Part shown: positions 7,802 to 16,693 of the stretch, piece by piece
Layout of the letters: every line of letters begins with the position of its first letter
Position numbering within the stretch: position 1 is the first letter of the stretch
Assembly (NCBI RefSeq): GCF_900185715.1
Contig: NZ_FYAS01000015.1
Location: 35,282-99,281, forward strand
DNA length: 64,000 nt
From: Allobosea sp. CS1GBMeth4
GTDB taxonomy: Bacteria > Pseudomonadota > Alphaproteobacteria > Rhizobiales > Beijerinckiaceae
Reading direction: 5' to 3'
The notes under the pieces: generated by a model
The model's input: only the letters and a program-made list of their open reading frames with translations
What the model was told of the DNA's origin: nothing
Database searches by the model: none
Translations under genes and position numbers: made by a program

Positions 7802-9046
7802 ATGCTTTCGGTTCGCGACATCGCCCGCCGCGTCGCCAATGGCGAGATCTCGGCCCATGCGGCCCTCGCCGACAGCGAGCGGCGAATCGCGGAGCGCGAC
7901 GGCGATCTGCGGGCCTTTGCGGCCCGTCCCGAGACCCTTGCGCCCGGCACGGGGCCGCTCGCCGGCGTCGCGGTCGGGGTCAAGGACATCATCGACACCG
8001 CCGACCTGCCGACCGGCATGGGCTCGCCGATCTATGACGGCTATCAGCCCCGCGCCGATGCGCCGATCGTGATGGCGCTGAAGGCGGCCGGCGCGACCGT
8101 CGCGGGCAAGACGCAGACCACGGCATTCGCCTTCCTCGACCCGGCGCCCACGCGCAACCCGCACGATCCCTCCGCCAGCCCGGGCGGCTCCTCGGCGGGC
8201 TCGGCCGCGGCCGTCGCCGCCAGCCTCGTTCCGCTCGCGATCGGGACGCAGACCGGCGGCTCGGTGATCCGCCCCGCCGCCTATTGCGGCATCGCCGCGA
8301 TCAAGCCGTCCTATGGGCTGCTGCCGACGGTCGGTGTGAAGCCCTTCTCCTGGTCGCTCGATACACTCGGCCTGATGGCGGCCGGCGCCGGCGATCTCGG
8401 CTTCGCCCTCGCCGCTCTGACTGGCCGTCCCGATCTCGACGCGCCCCAGGCCGCGCTGGCCGGGCTGAAGCTCGGCCTCTGCCGCCAGGACTTCACCGAC
8501 CGCCCCGAGCCTGCCTGCGAGGAGGCGCTGCAGCGCATTGCCGCGCTCGCCCGCAAGGGCGGCGCCGCCGTGCTGGATCTGACGACGCCGCCCGAGCTCG
8601 CCGCCACCTTCCATGCCCACGGCCCGCTGCAGAACTGGGAGGCGACGCAGGCGCTCGCCTGGGAATACGCCCGTCATCGCGACGAGCTGCCGCCGAAGCT
8701 GCGCGCCTATCTCGACGAGGCTCGCGCGACCACGCCGCGTGACTACGACCTGGCGCGGGCCACCGCCCGGCGTGGGCGGCAGGCGGCCGAGCGCTGGTTC
8801 GCGGAGGTCGACCTCGTGCTGACCTATGCCGCGCCGGGCGAGGCGCCGGAAACCCTCGCCTCGACCGGCGACTCCAAGTTCAACCGGCTCTGGACCTTGC
8901 TCGGCACGCCCTGCCTGACCGTGCCGCTGATGCGCGGCCCGCGCGGTCTGCCGGTCTCGTTCCAGCTCGTCGGACGCTTCGGTGACGACGCCCGCGTCAT
9001 CGCCGCGGCCCGTGCGCTCGAGCGCCTGATCCTGATGCCGGGGTGA
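7802..9046 (+). CDS. Amidase, amidase-signature family
   Basis: 414 residues. Catalytic Ser-cisSer-Lys triad visible: Lys in AVGVKDIIDTAD (about 61), the cis-Ser in SPGGSSAGSAAAVAAS (about 131) and the nucleophile in TGGSVIRPAAYCG (about 154). Shorter than GatA and lacking the tRNA-amidotransferase context, so a catabolic amidase is more likely. The 144-base gap after the SDR holds no clear terminator, so it may be the third gene of the IclR-controlled operon. It hydrolyses an amide or carbamate bond; exact substrate unknown. Confidence 0.88.
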   Translation: MLSVRDIARRVANGEISAHAALADSERRIAERDGDLRAFAARPETLAPGTGPLAGVAVGVKDIIDTADLPTGMGSPIYDGYQPRADAPIVMALKAAGATVAGKTQTTAFAFLDPAPTRNPHDPSASPGGSSAGSAAAVAASLVPLAIGTQTGGSVIRPAAYCGIAAIKPSYGLLPTVGVKPFSWSLDTLGLMAAGAGDLGFALAALTGRPDLDAPQAALAGLKLGLCRQDFTDRPEPACEEALQRIAALARKGGAAVLDLTTPPELAATFHAHGPLQNWEATQALAWEYARHRDELPPKLRAYLDEARATTPRDYDLARATARRGRQAAERWFAEVDLVLTYAAPGEAPETLASTGDSKFNRLWTLLGTPCLTVPLMRGPRGLPVSFQLVGRFGDDARVIAAARALERLILMPG

Positions 9047-9210
9047 CGAGATTTCGGCGAGATCTGGGCGCTGGTCCCGCATGGGACAATATTGCATTGC
9101 AACAACTCGGGTTCGATTGTGGCAAGACAGTTTTGTCTCTCTCTTTTCTGTACTAAAAGCTCCTCTCGAAAAGGTCTTGTTCGGAACTATCCACAAAGCA
9201 GGTCAATGCT

Positions 9211-9225
9211 TTAACCGCCAATTAA
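9211..9225. promoter_or_regulatory. Candidate CtrA box (TTAA-N7-TTAA)
   Basis: TTAACCGCCAATTAA matches the CtrA consensus exactly, including the CC that often follows the first half site. It lies in an AT-richer stretch (about 9080-9240) 104 bases upstream of the 27-codon membrane peptide gene, the nearest downstream start. Confidence 0.65.
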
Positions 9226-9328
9226 GAATGCTTCTCTGCTCCGGCTCGGCATGCGGCGCCATAGCCACTTGCAGTGTCCGCGCATTCTGCTAGCTTTCGT
9301 GTCAGGTCAATGACAAAGGAGGGTTCTC

Positions 9329-9412
9329 ATGAACCTCGCGCTAAGTCTCGACCGGTTGGCCATGGGAGCGGCATTCGTGCTGCTTCTGGCGATCGTGATC
9401 GGAGCGTTCTGA
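9329..9412 (+). CDS. Small 27-residue single-span membrane peptide
   Basis: An ATG five bases after a near-perfect Shine-Dalgarno (AAAGGAGG at 9315-9322) opens 27 sense codons ending in TGA. The N-terminus MNLALSLDRLAMG is short and polar to amphipathic; the remainder, AAFVLLLAIVIGAF, is a single hydrophobic helix long enough for one membrane span. A rho-independent terminator follows at 9459-9489 and a CtrA box lies upstream, giving a compact monocistronic unit. Function unknown. I judge it real because start, ribosome site, composition and terminator agree. Confidence 0.7.
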   Translation: MNLALSLDRLAMGAAFVLLLAIVIGAF

Positions 9413-9458
9413 CGGGGAAGTCAGTCTCGAGTCGAAAGACCCTTTAAGCCATTTGGAG

Positions 9459-9489
9459 AGCGTCGCCGGAGAGGCCCGGCGGCGCTTTT
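9459..9489 (+). terminator. Rho-independent terminator
   Basis: Stem AGCGTCGCCGG / CCGGCGGCGCT (one G-T pair) around a short AGAGGC-type loop, followed by TTTT. It ends the transcript of the 27-codon peptide. Confidence 0.75.
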
Positions 9490-9508
9490 CCTTTGGAGCC
9501 GAGGCCGC

Positions 9509-9817
9509 TCAGCTCTCCGGGCAGGGCGTCTCGCTCACATCCCAGGACATCATGTTGATGACGCGGCCGCAGACGGCGAGGCGGCGGCCCATCGTGGTGC
9601 GGATGCAGGCCATGCTGCCTTCCGCGATCTTCTTGCCGTCGTTCCAGCAATAGCAATAGGGTTCCGGTGCCTGCGCCTGGCGAGGCCTGTCGAGCGCGAC
9701 CGCTCGGTCCTGCGCCAGAGCGGGATCATGCGGCAGCGTCAGGGGCGTCGCGGCCAGCGCCGGGATCAGCAGCGCCGCCGCGCCGGAGCAGGATAGCCTC
9801 CGAGGGCGTCGGATCAT
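9509..9817 (-). CDS. Small secreted protein with four cysteines, DUF3551-like
   Basis: 102 residues from the ATG at 9817, with GGGAG as ribosome site; the open frame runs further upstream but only this start gives a signal peptide (IRRPRRLSCSGAAALLIPAL ... LAQD). The mature part is short and holds YCYCWNDGKKIAEGS, CIRTTMG and VCGRVINMM, ending near PCPES; cysteine-rich short proteins of this type in Hyphomicrobiales are annotated DUF3551. Periplasmic or secreted, function unknown. It is convergent with the small membrane peptide gene. Confidence 0.65.
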   Translation of the reverse strand: MIRRPRRLSCSGAAALLIPALAATPLTLPHDPALAQDRAVALDRPRQAQAPEPYCYCWNDGKKIAEGSMACIRTTMGRRLAVCGRVINMMSWDVSETPCPES

Positions 9818-9995
9818 GGCTCGCTCCCGTCGCCTCGTGGGCGTAACGAGACTGTCACGATAGCACAGGAAAGCTGGCGGCCAAACGTCGGGGGGACGGA
9901 TCTGTCCTGCGGACCGGGCCGGGCTCTCCTTGCGAAAGTTGTACGACCCGACCATATTTCGGGTCCAGTGAGCCATCCGGGCTCCGGGAGGAACC

Positions 9996-10955
9996 ATGTC
10001 TCTGATTTCGCTCGCCCGTCGCGGACGTGCAATCGCCCTCATCGCCGGCGCTCTGCTGCTGGTCCCGATCATCGCCGAGGCCGCCCCGGGCGGCCGCAGC
10101 TTCGGCAGCCGCGGCTCGCGCAGCCAGTCGCAAGTCGCGCCGACGCCGACCGCGCCCGGCTCCTCGTTCCAGCGCAACCAGACGCAGGCACCCGGCCCGT
10201 CGGCTGCGGCTCCGGCCGCCGGTGCCGGCGCGGCCGCCGCGCAGGCGGCGCGCCCGTCCATGGCCCGCAGCCTGATGATGGGCGTCGCCGGCGGTCTGCT
10301 CGGTGCCGGCCTGTTCGGCCTGCTCTCGGGCGCCGGATTCGGCGGCCTCGCCGGCCTGCTCGGCCTGCTCTTCCAGGTCGCGCTGATCGGCGGCCTGATC
10401 TGGCTGGCGCTGCGCCTGTTCCGTCGCCGCAGCGAGCCTCAGCTGGCTGGCGTCGGCGCGCCGCTCGGCCGTCAGGCCTATCAGCCGCAGGCGGCCCCGG
10501 CGATGGCCGGTCTTGGCGGTGGTGCCGCCGCGGCCGCGAAGCCGGTCGAGTTCGAGCTGCAAGGAGCCGATTACGGCGCCTTCGAGCGCCTGCTCGCCGA
10601 AGTGCAGACCGCGATCTCCAACGAGAACGTCGCGCGCCTGCGCCAGATCACGACGCCGGAGATCTCTGGTGCGCTCGAGGACGAGTTCGCCGAGAACGCC
10701 CGCAAGGGCCTCATCGAGAAAGCTGCCGACGTCAAGCTGCTGCAGGGTGACCTCGCCGAATCCTGGCGCGAGGACGGCTACGAGTATGCCACGGTCGCGA
10801 TGCGCTTCAGCCTGCTCACCGCCATGGTCGAGCGCAATGGCGGGCGCGTCGTCGAGGGGCACGCCACGATCCCGCGCGAGGTGACCGAGCACTGGACCTT
10901 CGTGCGCCCGCGCGGCGGCGAATGGAAGGTCGCGGCGATCCAGCCGGCCGAGTAG
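9996..10955 (+). CDS. Tim44-like domain membrane protein
   Basis: 319 residues. A signal or anchor segment (about 10-30), an Ala/Pro/Gln-rich linker, then two glycine-rich hydrophobic spans (SLMMGVAGGLLGAGLFGLL and LLFQVALIGGLIWLALRLF, about 90-145) followed by RRR. The C-terminal about 130 residues (YGAFERLLAEVQTAISN ... TEHWTFVRPRGGEWKVAAIQ) match the Tim44-like domain of bacterial proteins. It is anchored in the inner membrane; the role in bacteria is unclear. A strong terminator follows. Confidence 0.85.
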   Translation: MSLISLARRGRAIALIAGALLLVPIIAEAAPGGRSFGSRGSRSQSQVAPTPTAPGSSFQRNQTQAPGPSAAAPAAGAGAAAAQAARPSMARSLMMGVAGGLLGAGLFGLLSGAGFGGLAGLLGLLFQVALIGGLIWLALRLFRRRSEPQLAGVGAPLGRQAYQPQAAPAMAGLGGGAAAAAKPVEFELQGADYGAFERLLAEVQTAISNENVARLRQITTPEISGALEDEFAENARKGLIEKAADVKLLQGDLAESWREDGYEYATVAMRFSLLTAMVERNGGRVVEGHATIPREVTEHWTFVRPRGGEWKVAAIQPAE

Positions 10956-10981
10956 GCCGGCGACCACGCCCGAAATCTGCG

Positions 10982-11008
10982 CGGCCGGGCTCTGCCCGGC
11001 CGTTTTTC
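10982..11008 (+). terminator. Rho-independent terminator
   Basis: Perfect nine-base stem CGGCCGGGC / GCCCGGCCG with loop TCT and a run TTTTTC, 26 bases after the Tim44-like gene. Confidence 0.9.
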
Positions 11009-11091
11009 GTTTCGACGAACGATGAAGCGGCCTATAGGCATGTGAGCGCCGGAGTTCGGCGCCTGTCCTGGCTGCTTCGGAGCGTTTTCCC

Positions 11092-11907
11092 ATGAGCGAC
11101 ATGCGTCTCGTCGTCGTCGGCGCCGCCGGCCGGATGGGCCGCTCGCTGGTCAGGGCGATCCATGACGCGCCGGGCTGCGTCCTCTCCGCCGCGATCGAGC
11201 GGCCGGGCTCGCCCGCGCTCGGCCAGGATGCGGCGGTGCTGGCCGGCCTGCCCGCCAGCGGCGTCCTGGTCGGCGACGACGCGGTCGCCGCCTTCGTCGA
11301 GGCCGAGGGCGTGCTCGACTTCACCACGCCCGACGCGACCGTCGCCTTCGCCGGCCTCGCCGCCCAGGCCCGCATCGTCCATGTCGCCGGCACCACCGGC
11401 ATGGAGCCGCAGCATCTGGCGAAGCTGGAAGCGGCTTCGCGCCATGCCGCCATCATCCGCTCCGGCAATATGAGCCTCGGCGTCAATCTGCTCGCGGCGC
11501 TGGTGCGCAAGGTCGCCGCGACGCTCGGCACCGACTGGGACATCGAGATCCTCGAGATGCATCACCGCATGAAGGTCGACGCGCCTTCGGGCACCGCCGT
11601 CCTGCTCGGCGAGGCGGCGGCGCAGGGGCGCGGCGTCGATCTCGCGGAGTGCCGGGTCGCGGTGCGCGACGGTCAGGTCGGGGCGCGGCAGCCCGGCACG
11701 GTCGGCTTCGCCGCGCTCCGCGGCGGCACCGTCGTCGGCGATCACAAGGTGATCTTTGCCGGCGCGGGCGAGCGGCTCGAGCTCGCCCATGTCGCCGAGG
11801 ATCGCAGCCTGTTCGCGCAGGGCGCGGTCAGGGCGGCGCTGTGGGGCCGCGGCCGCAAGCCCGGGCTCTATTCGATGGCCGACGTGCTCGGCCTCGACAC
11901 AGTCTGA
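11092..11907 (+). CDS. dapB: 4-hydroxy-tetrahydrodipicolinate reductase
   Basis: 271 residues, normal length. NAD(P)H site [15 protein letters not shown] (about 5-19), [17 protein letters not shown], and the catalytic [15 protein letters not shown] block (about 154-168) with the catalytic His and Lys. It reduces HTPA in the diaminopimelate/lysine pathway in the cytosol. dapE of the same pathway is in this window at 23454. alkB follows immediately, starting within nine bases of the stop. Confidence 0.95.
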   Translation: MSDMRLVVVGAAGRMGRSLVRAIHDAPGCVLSAAIERPGSPALGQDAAVLAGLPASGVLVGDDAVAAFVEAEGVLDFTTPDATVAFAGLAAQARIVHVAGTTGMEPQHLAKLEAASRHAAIIRSGNMSLGVNLLAALVRKVAATLGTDWDIEILEMHHRMKVDAPSGTAVLLGEAAAQGRGVDLAECRVAVRDGQVGARQPGTVGFAALRGGTVVGDHKVIFAGAGERLELAHVAEDRSLFAQGAVRAALWGRGRKPGLYSMADVLGLDTV

Positions 11908-11915
11908 GTGCTGCG

Positions 11916-12539
11916 GTGGCTGCGCTCGCCGTCGCGCCCGGCGTGACGCATTGGCCGGACTATCTCGACGCGGCCGAGCAGGCGGCGCTGATCGCCGATC
12001 TGCGCGAGGCGGCGCGGCAGGCGCCCTTCTACACGCCGCGCATGCCGAAGACCGGAAAGCCTTTCTCCGTCAGAATGACCAATTGCGGCGTGCTCGGCTG
12101 GATCTCCGACGAGCGCGGCTATCGCTACCAGCCGCTGCATCCGCAGACCGGCGCACCCTGGCCGCCGATCCCCGAGCGGCTGCTGCGCGCCTGGCGGGAA
12201 CTCGCGGGCTACTCGCACCCGCCCGAGGCCTGCCTGGTCAATTTCTACGAGCCGACGGCTAGGATGGGCCTGCATCAGGACCGCGACGAGGCGGAATTCG
12301 ACGCGCCGGTGCTGTCGCTCTCGCTCGGCGACACCGCGATCTTCCGCATCGGCGGCACCAGTCGTGGCGGCAAGACGCTCTCGCTGAAGCTGGCCTCGGG
12401 CGATGCGCTCGCCTTCGGCGGGCCGGCGCGGCTCGCCTATCACGGCATCGACCGCATCCTCGCGGGCTCGTCGAGCCTGCTGCCGCAGCCGGGGCGGATC
12501 AATTTGACGCTGCGCAGGGTGACGAAGCCGTCAGGGTGA
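11916..12539 (+). CDS. alkB: Alpha-ketoglutarate-dependent dioxygenase AlkB
   Basis: 207 residues from the GTG at 11916; the frame is open further upstream inside dapB, so the start is uncertain. Fe(II) ligands are in LHQDRDE (His-x-Asp) and AYHGIDRI (His); the 2-oxoglutarate-binding Arg residues follow in RINLTLRRV. NFYEPTARMG and the nucleotide-recognition lid are also present. It repairs 1-methyladenine and 3-methylcytosine in DNA by oxidative demethylation. No ada or LexA box is visible upstream; it is probably co-transcribed with dapB. Its last nine bases overlap the convergent TRIC gene. Confidence 0.88.
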   Translation: MAALAVAPGVTHWPDYLDAAEQAALIADLREAARQAPFYTPRMPKTGKPFSVRMTNCGVLGWISDERGYRYQPLHPQTGAPWPPIPERLLRAWRELAGYSHPPEACLVNFYEPTARMGLHQDRDEAEFDAPVLSLSLGDTAIFRIGGTSRGGKTLSLKLASGDALAFGGPARLAYHGIDRILAGSSSLLPQPGRINLTLRRVTKPSG

Positions 12540-13160
12540 ATTCCCCCGCTCGTCCCCCGGCAGTTTCGGGAACGACCAGCCGAGCAGGAGCGAGCCGGCG
12601 CGCAGGCCGAAGCCGGCGGCGAGGCCGCCCAGCATGACGAGCCGCGGATCGAGCCCGGTCTGCGCCAGACCGACCGTCGCGGCGGCGCCGGCCGCCGCCG
12701 CGGTGACGTAGAAGTCCCGGCTCCACAGCAGCATCGGCCGGTCGCCGGCGAGGATGTCGCGGATGATGCCGCCGAAGGTCGCGGTCACCGCGCCGAAGGC
12801 GATCGCCGACAGCGCGGGAACGCCGGCCGCCAGCCCCTTCTGCGCCCCGACCACGGCGAAGAGCGCGAGCCCGGCGGCATCGGCCCAGATCAGCAGGCGC
12901 GCGGCGCCCCAGCCGTCGAGCATGCCGGGCCGGGCATAGGCGACCGCCCAGGCGGCGAGGGCGACGGTCGCGCACAGCATCACGTCGGCCGGCGCCTCGA
13001 TCCAGAAGACGCGCCGGTCGAGCAGGAGATCGCGCAGGGTGCCGCCGCCGACGCCGGTGACGGTGGCGAGCAGGATGAAGCCGAACGGGTCCATGCGCTT
13101 GCGGGCGGCGACCAGCGCCCCGGTCAGGGCGAAGACGACGACGCCCGCGGCTTCGAGCAC
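12531..13160 (-). CDS. Trimeric intracellular cation channel-type membrane protein (UPF0126/TRIC)
   Basis: 209 residues with about seven hydrophobic segments. Two internal repeats carry the family's glycine signatures: ALTGALVAARKRMDPFGF with GVGGGTLRDLLL, and FGAVTATFGGIIRDILAG. Prokaryotic members (E. coli YadS relatives) form trimeric K+/Na+-permeable channels. It overlaps the end of alkB by nine bases on the opposite strand; grpE lies immediately upstream on the same strand (three bases apart). Confidence 0.88.
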   Translation of the reverse strand: MLEAAGVVVFALTGALVAARKRMDPFGFILLATVTGVGGGTLRDLLLDRRVFWIEAPADVMLCATVALAAWAVAYARPGMLDGWGAARLLIWADAAGLALFAVVGAQKGLAAGVPALSAIAFGAVTATFGGIIRDILAGDRPMLLWSRDFYVTAAAAGAAATVGLAQTGLDPRLVMLGGLAAGFGLRAGSLLLGWSFPKLPGDERGNSP

Positions 13161-13163
13161 CTG

Positions 13164-13787
13164 TCAGGTCGCCGGCTTGTCGCCGGCATCGGCAGCCGGG
13201 GCATCGGAGCCGTCGGCAGCCGGCCTGGGCGCGCCGGCCGAGACGCCGACCAGCGCCGGGCGCAGCACGCGCTCGCCGATCTTGTAGCCGGTTTGCACCA
13301 CCTTCGAGACCAGGCCCTTGGCGATCGCCGCGTCGGGCGCCTCGAACATCGCCTGGTGCAGGTTCGGGTCGAATTTCTCGCCCTGCGGGTCGATCTTGCG
13401 GACGCCATGGCGTTCCAGCGTCTTCAGCAGCTCGCGCTCGGTCAGCTCGACGCCCTCGACTACGGCCTGCAGCGCGTTGTCGGCAGCGGCGCGGGCCGCC
13501 TCCGGCACGCTCTCCAGCGCGCGGCGCAGATTGTCCGCCGAGCCGAGCAGGTCGCGGGCGAAGCTGGTCACGGCATAGGCTTTCGCATCCGCGATCTCGC
13601 GTTCGGTGCGGCGGCGCAGATTCTCCATCTCGGCCAGGGTGCGCAGCAGCTTGTCCTTGAGGTCGTCGCGCTCGGCCTCGAGCAGGGCGAGCGGATCGGG
13701 CGAGGCGGTCTCGTTCGCGTTCGCGCCGGCCGCGTCCTGGCTCTCGGTCTCCGGCTTCGGATCGTCCTTCGCAGGGTTCTGCGTCAT
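13164..13787 (-). CDS. grpE: Nucleotide exchange factor GrpE
   Basis: 207 residues from the ATG at 13787, which has GGGATGATGGA before it; an ATG at 13811 would add eight residues. The acidic N-terminal tail leads to the long dimerising helix (LALLEAERDDLKDKLLRTLAEMENLRRRTEREI) and the beta domain FDPNLHQAMFEAP, TGYKIGERVLRPALVGVS. It releases ADP from DnaK. dnaK, dnaJ and hrcA are not in the window; it sits alone between glnD and the TRIC gene. Confidence 0.93.
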   Translation of the reverse strand: MTQNPAKDDPKPETESQDAAGANANETASPDPLALLEAERDDLKDKLLRTLAEMENLRRRTEREIADAKAYAVTSFARDLLGSADNLRRALESVPEAARAAADNALQAVVEGVELTERELLKTLERHGVRKIDPQGEKFDPNLHQAMFEAPDAAIAKGLVSKVVQTGYKIGERVLRPALVGVSAGAPRPAADGSDAPAADAGDKPAT

Positions 13788-13882
13788 TCCATCATCCCAA
13801 TCGTTGCTCATCATGCGGCATGGCGGCGTGACCTTCCGGCACACCGGCTTCGCCGCCGATATCGGGCTTCGGCGGGTCGAAA

Positions 13883-16693
13883 TCAAGCACGGGCCATGGC
13901 CTTGCCCTTGCTCGAAGGCGGCTTGTCGAGCTCCAGGCTGAACACGGCGAGCAGCGCCTGGCGGACCATCAGCTGCCGGCCGGTCGAGGTGATCTTCGCC
14001 CCGGTCAGGTCGGTGACGTAGAAGACGTCGACCGCCTTCTCGCCGAAGGTCGCGATATGGGCCGAGGCGATGTTGAGGTTGAGCTTGCCGATCGCGGTGG
14101 TGAGGTCGTAGAGCAGGCCGGGCCGGTCGAGGCCCGAGACCTCCAGCACCGTGTGCCGCGACGACAGCACGTTGTCGATGATGACCTCGGGCGCGACCTG
14201 GAAGGTCTGGCCGCGCGGCGGCGGGGCGCGGCGTTGGGCGACGAGGTCGGCGATCTTGATCTCGCCCTTGAGCGCCCGCTCGATCGCCGCCGCGATCCGT
14301 TCGGCCCGGCGCAGCTCGTCGTCGTCGCGCTCGAAGGCGCGCGAGACGAAGATCGTGTCGAGCACCAGCCCGTCGGTGGTGGTGAAGATCTGGGCGTCGA
14401 CGATGTTGCCGCCGGCCGCCGCGCAGGCGCCGGTGACGATGGCGAGCAGGCGCGGATGGTCGGGCGCCAGCACGGTGAGCTCGGTCACGCCGCGGAACTG
14501 GTCGGTCTCGACCCGCGTCGCCGTGGTGCGGCCGGCGATCTCGGCCTCGCGCAGGAAACGGGCATGCCGCTCCTGCCGCTCGGGCTCGACCTTGAGCCAG
14601 TAGGCCGGATAGTGCCGGGCGAGATAGGCGGCGCGCTCCTCCTCCGTCCAGTCGGCGAGGCGCGCCGCCAGCGCCTCCTGCTTGCGCTCGACCCTGGCTT
14701 TGCGCTCGATCCCGGAATGGCCGCCGGCGAGCACCACCTCGGTCTCGTAATAGAGCGTGCGCAGCAGCTGGCCCTTCCAGCCGTTCCAGACGCCGGGACC
14801 GACCGCCTTGATGTCGGCCACCGTCAGCACCAGCAGCAGCTTGAGGCGCTCCAGCGTCTGCACGATCGCCGCGAAGCTCTCGATCGTCTTGGGGTCGCCG
14901 AGATCGCGGCTCTGGGCGACGGTCGACATCACCAGATGGTTCTCGATCAGCCAGACCACCGTCTCGGTCTGCGCCTCGCTGAGGCCGAGCCTGGGGCAGA
15001 GCTTGCGGGCGATGCGGGCACCGGCGACCGAATGGTCCTCCGGCCGGCCCTTGGCGATGTCGTGCAGGAACAGCGCGACATAGAGGGCGCGCCGGTTGGT
15101 GATCGTCGCGAAGATCGAGTTCGCCAGCGGGTGCTCGGCCTCGAGCGCGCCGGCATCGATCTCGGCGAGGATGCCGATCGAACGGATCAGGTGCTCGTCG
15201 ACGGTGTAGTGGTGATACATGTTGAACTGCATCATCGCGACGACGCGGCCGAAATCCGGGATGAAGCGGCCGAGCAGCCCGGATTCGTTCATCCGCCGCA
15301 GCACCGCCTCCGGCGAGCGCCGCGCCGTCAGGATCTCCAGGAAGATGCGGTTGGCCTCGCGGTCGGCGCGCAGATGCGGGGTGACCAGCCTGAGCGACTG
15401 CGTCACCAGCCGGCTGGTGTCCGGATGGATGGCGAGGTCGTCGCGGCTGGCGATCTCGTAGAGCCGCAGCAGGTTGACCGGGTCGCGCCTGAACGCCTCG
15501 TCGTCGGTGACGGCGAGGCGCTGGCCCCGCAGGGTGAAGTCGGGATGGCCGAGCGCGCGCACGCGCCGGCGCTTGGTGAAGGAGCCGATCAGGCTGGTCA
15601 GGCTGGCGCGCGGCTTCTGCTGGCGCGCCTCCAGCGCGGCGCAGACGATCGCGGTCAGGTCGCCGACATCCTTGGCGACGAGGAAATAGGCCTTCATGAA
15701 GCGCTCGACCGGCGCCTGGCCGCTGCGCCCGGCATAGCCGATCGCGGCCGCGACCTGGCGCTGCAGGTCGAAGGAGAGCCGCTCCTCGGCCCGGCCGGTA
15801 ATGAAATGCATCCAGCAGCGCACCCGCCAGAGAAACTCCTCCGAGCGCTGGAACATCGCGAACTCGCGCGCGTCGAACAGCCCGGCCTCGACCAGCTCGG
15901 CCGGATCGTCGACGCGGTAGGAGTATTTCGCGATCCAGAACAGCGTGTTGAGGTCGCGCAGGCCGCCCTTGCCGTCCTTGACGTTGGGCTCGACCAGATA
16001 GCGCGACGAGCCGGCGCGGGCGACGCGGCCCTCGCGCTCGGCGAGCTTGGCCTCGGTGAAGGCGGCGGCCGTGCCCTCGGCGATCTCGGCGCCGTAGCGC
16101 CGCTGCAGTTCGGCGAACAGGCCGGCATCGCCGCAGATCAGCCGCGCCTCCAGCAGCGCCGTGCGGATCGTCATGTCGGCCCGGCCCTCGCGGATGCAGT
16201 CGTCGACCGAGCGCACGGAATGGCCGACCTTCAGCTTCAGGTCCCAGAGCGGATAGAGCATCGCCTCGACCACGCTCTCGCCCCAGGCCGTCTGCTTGTC
16301 GGGGAACAGGAACAGCAGGTCGACATCGGAGCCCGGCGCCAGCGTGCCGCGGCCATAGCCGCCGACCGCGACGACGGCGATGCGCTCGCCGGCCGAGGGG
16401 TTCTCGACCGGGTAGAAATGCCGCGTCGCGGCGACGTGCAGCCCGGCGACCACGGCGTCCATCACGTCCGAGAGCCGCTTGGCGCAGGAGAGGCCGTTGC
16501 GCGTGCGCGCCAGCAGCTCGCGGGCCGACTGGCGCCCCTCCGCGAGTGTGTCGCGCAGGGCGTCGACCAGGGCTCCGCGCAGGCCGTCCCGGTCCTCCTG
16601 CTCGAACTGCCGGGCCAGCCTGCCGACCGCGGCCGCGGGATTGTCGATCAAATCGGCGAGGCGCGAGGCTGGCTTGTCGGGAACGGGCGGCAC
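13883..16693 (-). CDS. glnD: Bifunctional [protein-PII] uridylyltransferase / uridylyl-removing enzyme
   Basis: 936 residues from the GTG at 16693; the frame stays open to a TTG at 16843, but family length supports the shorter form. Nucleotidyltransferase motif GGYGRGTLAPGSDVDLLF (about 110-130), HD hydrolase HDIAKGRPEDHS (about 544) and two ACT domains (LTVLAPDHPRLLAIV about 735; LEVSGLDRPGLLYDL about 850) are in the canonical order. GlnD uridylylates PII when glutamine is low and reverses it when glutamine is high, the primary nitrogen sensor. With rpoN and ptsN in this window, nitrogen control is well represented. Confidence 0.93.
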   Translation of the reverse strand: MPPVPDKPASRLADLIDNPAAAVGRLARQFEQEDRDGLRGALVDALRDTLAEGRQSARELLARTRNGLSCAKRLSDVMDAVVAGLHVAATRHFYPVENPSAGERIAVVAVGGYGRGTLAPGSDVDLLFLFPDKQTAWGESVVEAMLYPLWDLKLKVGHSVRSVDDCIREGRADMTIRTALLEARLICGDAGLFAELQRRYGAEIAEGTAAAFTEAKLAEREGRVARAGSSRYLVEPNVKDGKGGLRDLNTLFWIAKYSYRVDDPAELVEAGLFDAREFAMFQRSEEFLWRVRCWMHFITGRAEERLSFDLQRQVAAAIGYAGRSGQAPVERFMKAYFLVAKDVGDLTAIVCAALEARQQKPRASLTSLIGSFTKRRRVRALGHPDFTLRGQRLAVTDDEAFRRDPVNLLRLYEIASRDDLAIHPDTSRLVTQSLRLVTPHLRADREANRIFLEILTARRSPEAVLRRMNESGLLGRFIPDFGRVVAMMQFNMYHHYTVDEHLIRSIGILAEIDAGALEAEHPLANSIFATITNRRALYVALFLHDIAKGRPEDHSVAGARIARKLCPRLGLSEAQTETVVWLIENHLVMSTVAQSRDLGDPKTIESFAAIVQTLERLKLLLVLTVADIKAVGPGVWNGWKGQLLRTLYYETEVVLAGGHSGIERKARVERKQEALAARLADWTEEERAAYLARHYPAYWLKVEPERQERHARFLREAEIAGRTTATRVETDQFRGVTELTVLAPDHPRLLAIVTGACAAAGGNIVDAQIFTTTDGLVLDTIFVSRAFERDDDELRRAERIAAAIERALKGEIKIADLVAQRRAPPPRGQTFQVAPEVIIDNVLSSRHTVLEVSGLDRPGLLYDLTTAIGKLNLNIASAHIATFGEKAVDVFYVTDLTGAKITSTGRQLMVRQALLAVFSLELDKPPSSKGKAMARA

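Noticed and set aside
7802..9046. Amidase as GatA of the tRNA amidotransferase
   Set aside because: 414 residues is shorter than GatA, there is no gatB or gatC nearby, and the neighbours are catabolic.
9081..9293. Open frame of 71 codons with several cysteines upstream of the 27-codon gene
   Set aside because: No ribosome site, composition follows the AT-rich regulatory stretch, and it runs across the CtrA box.
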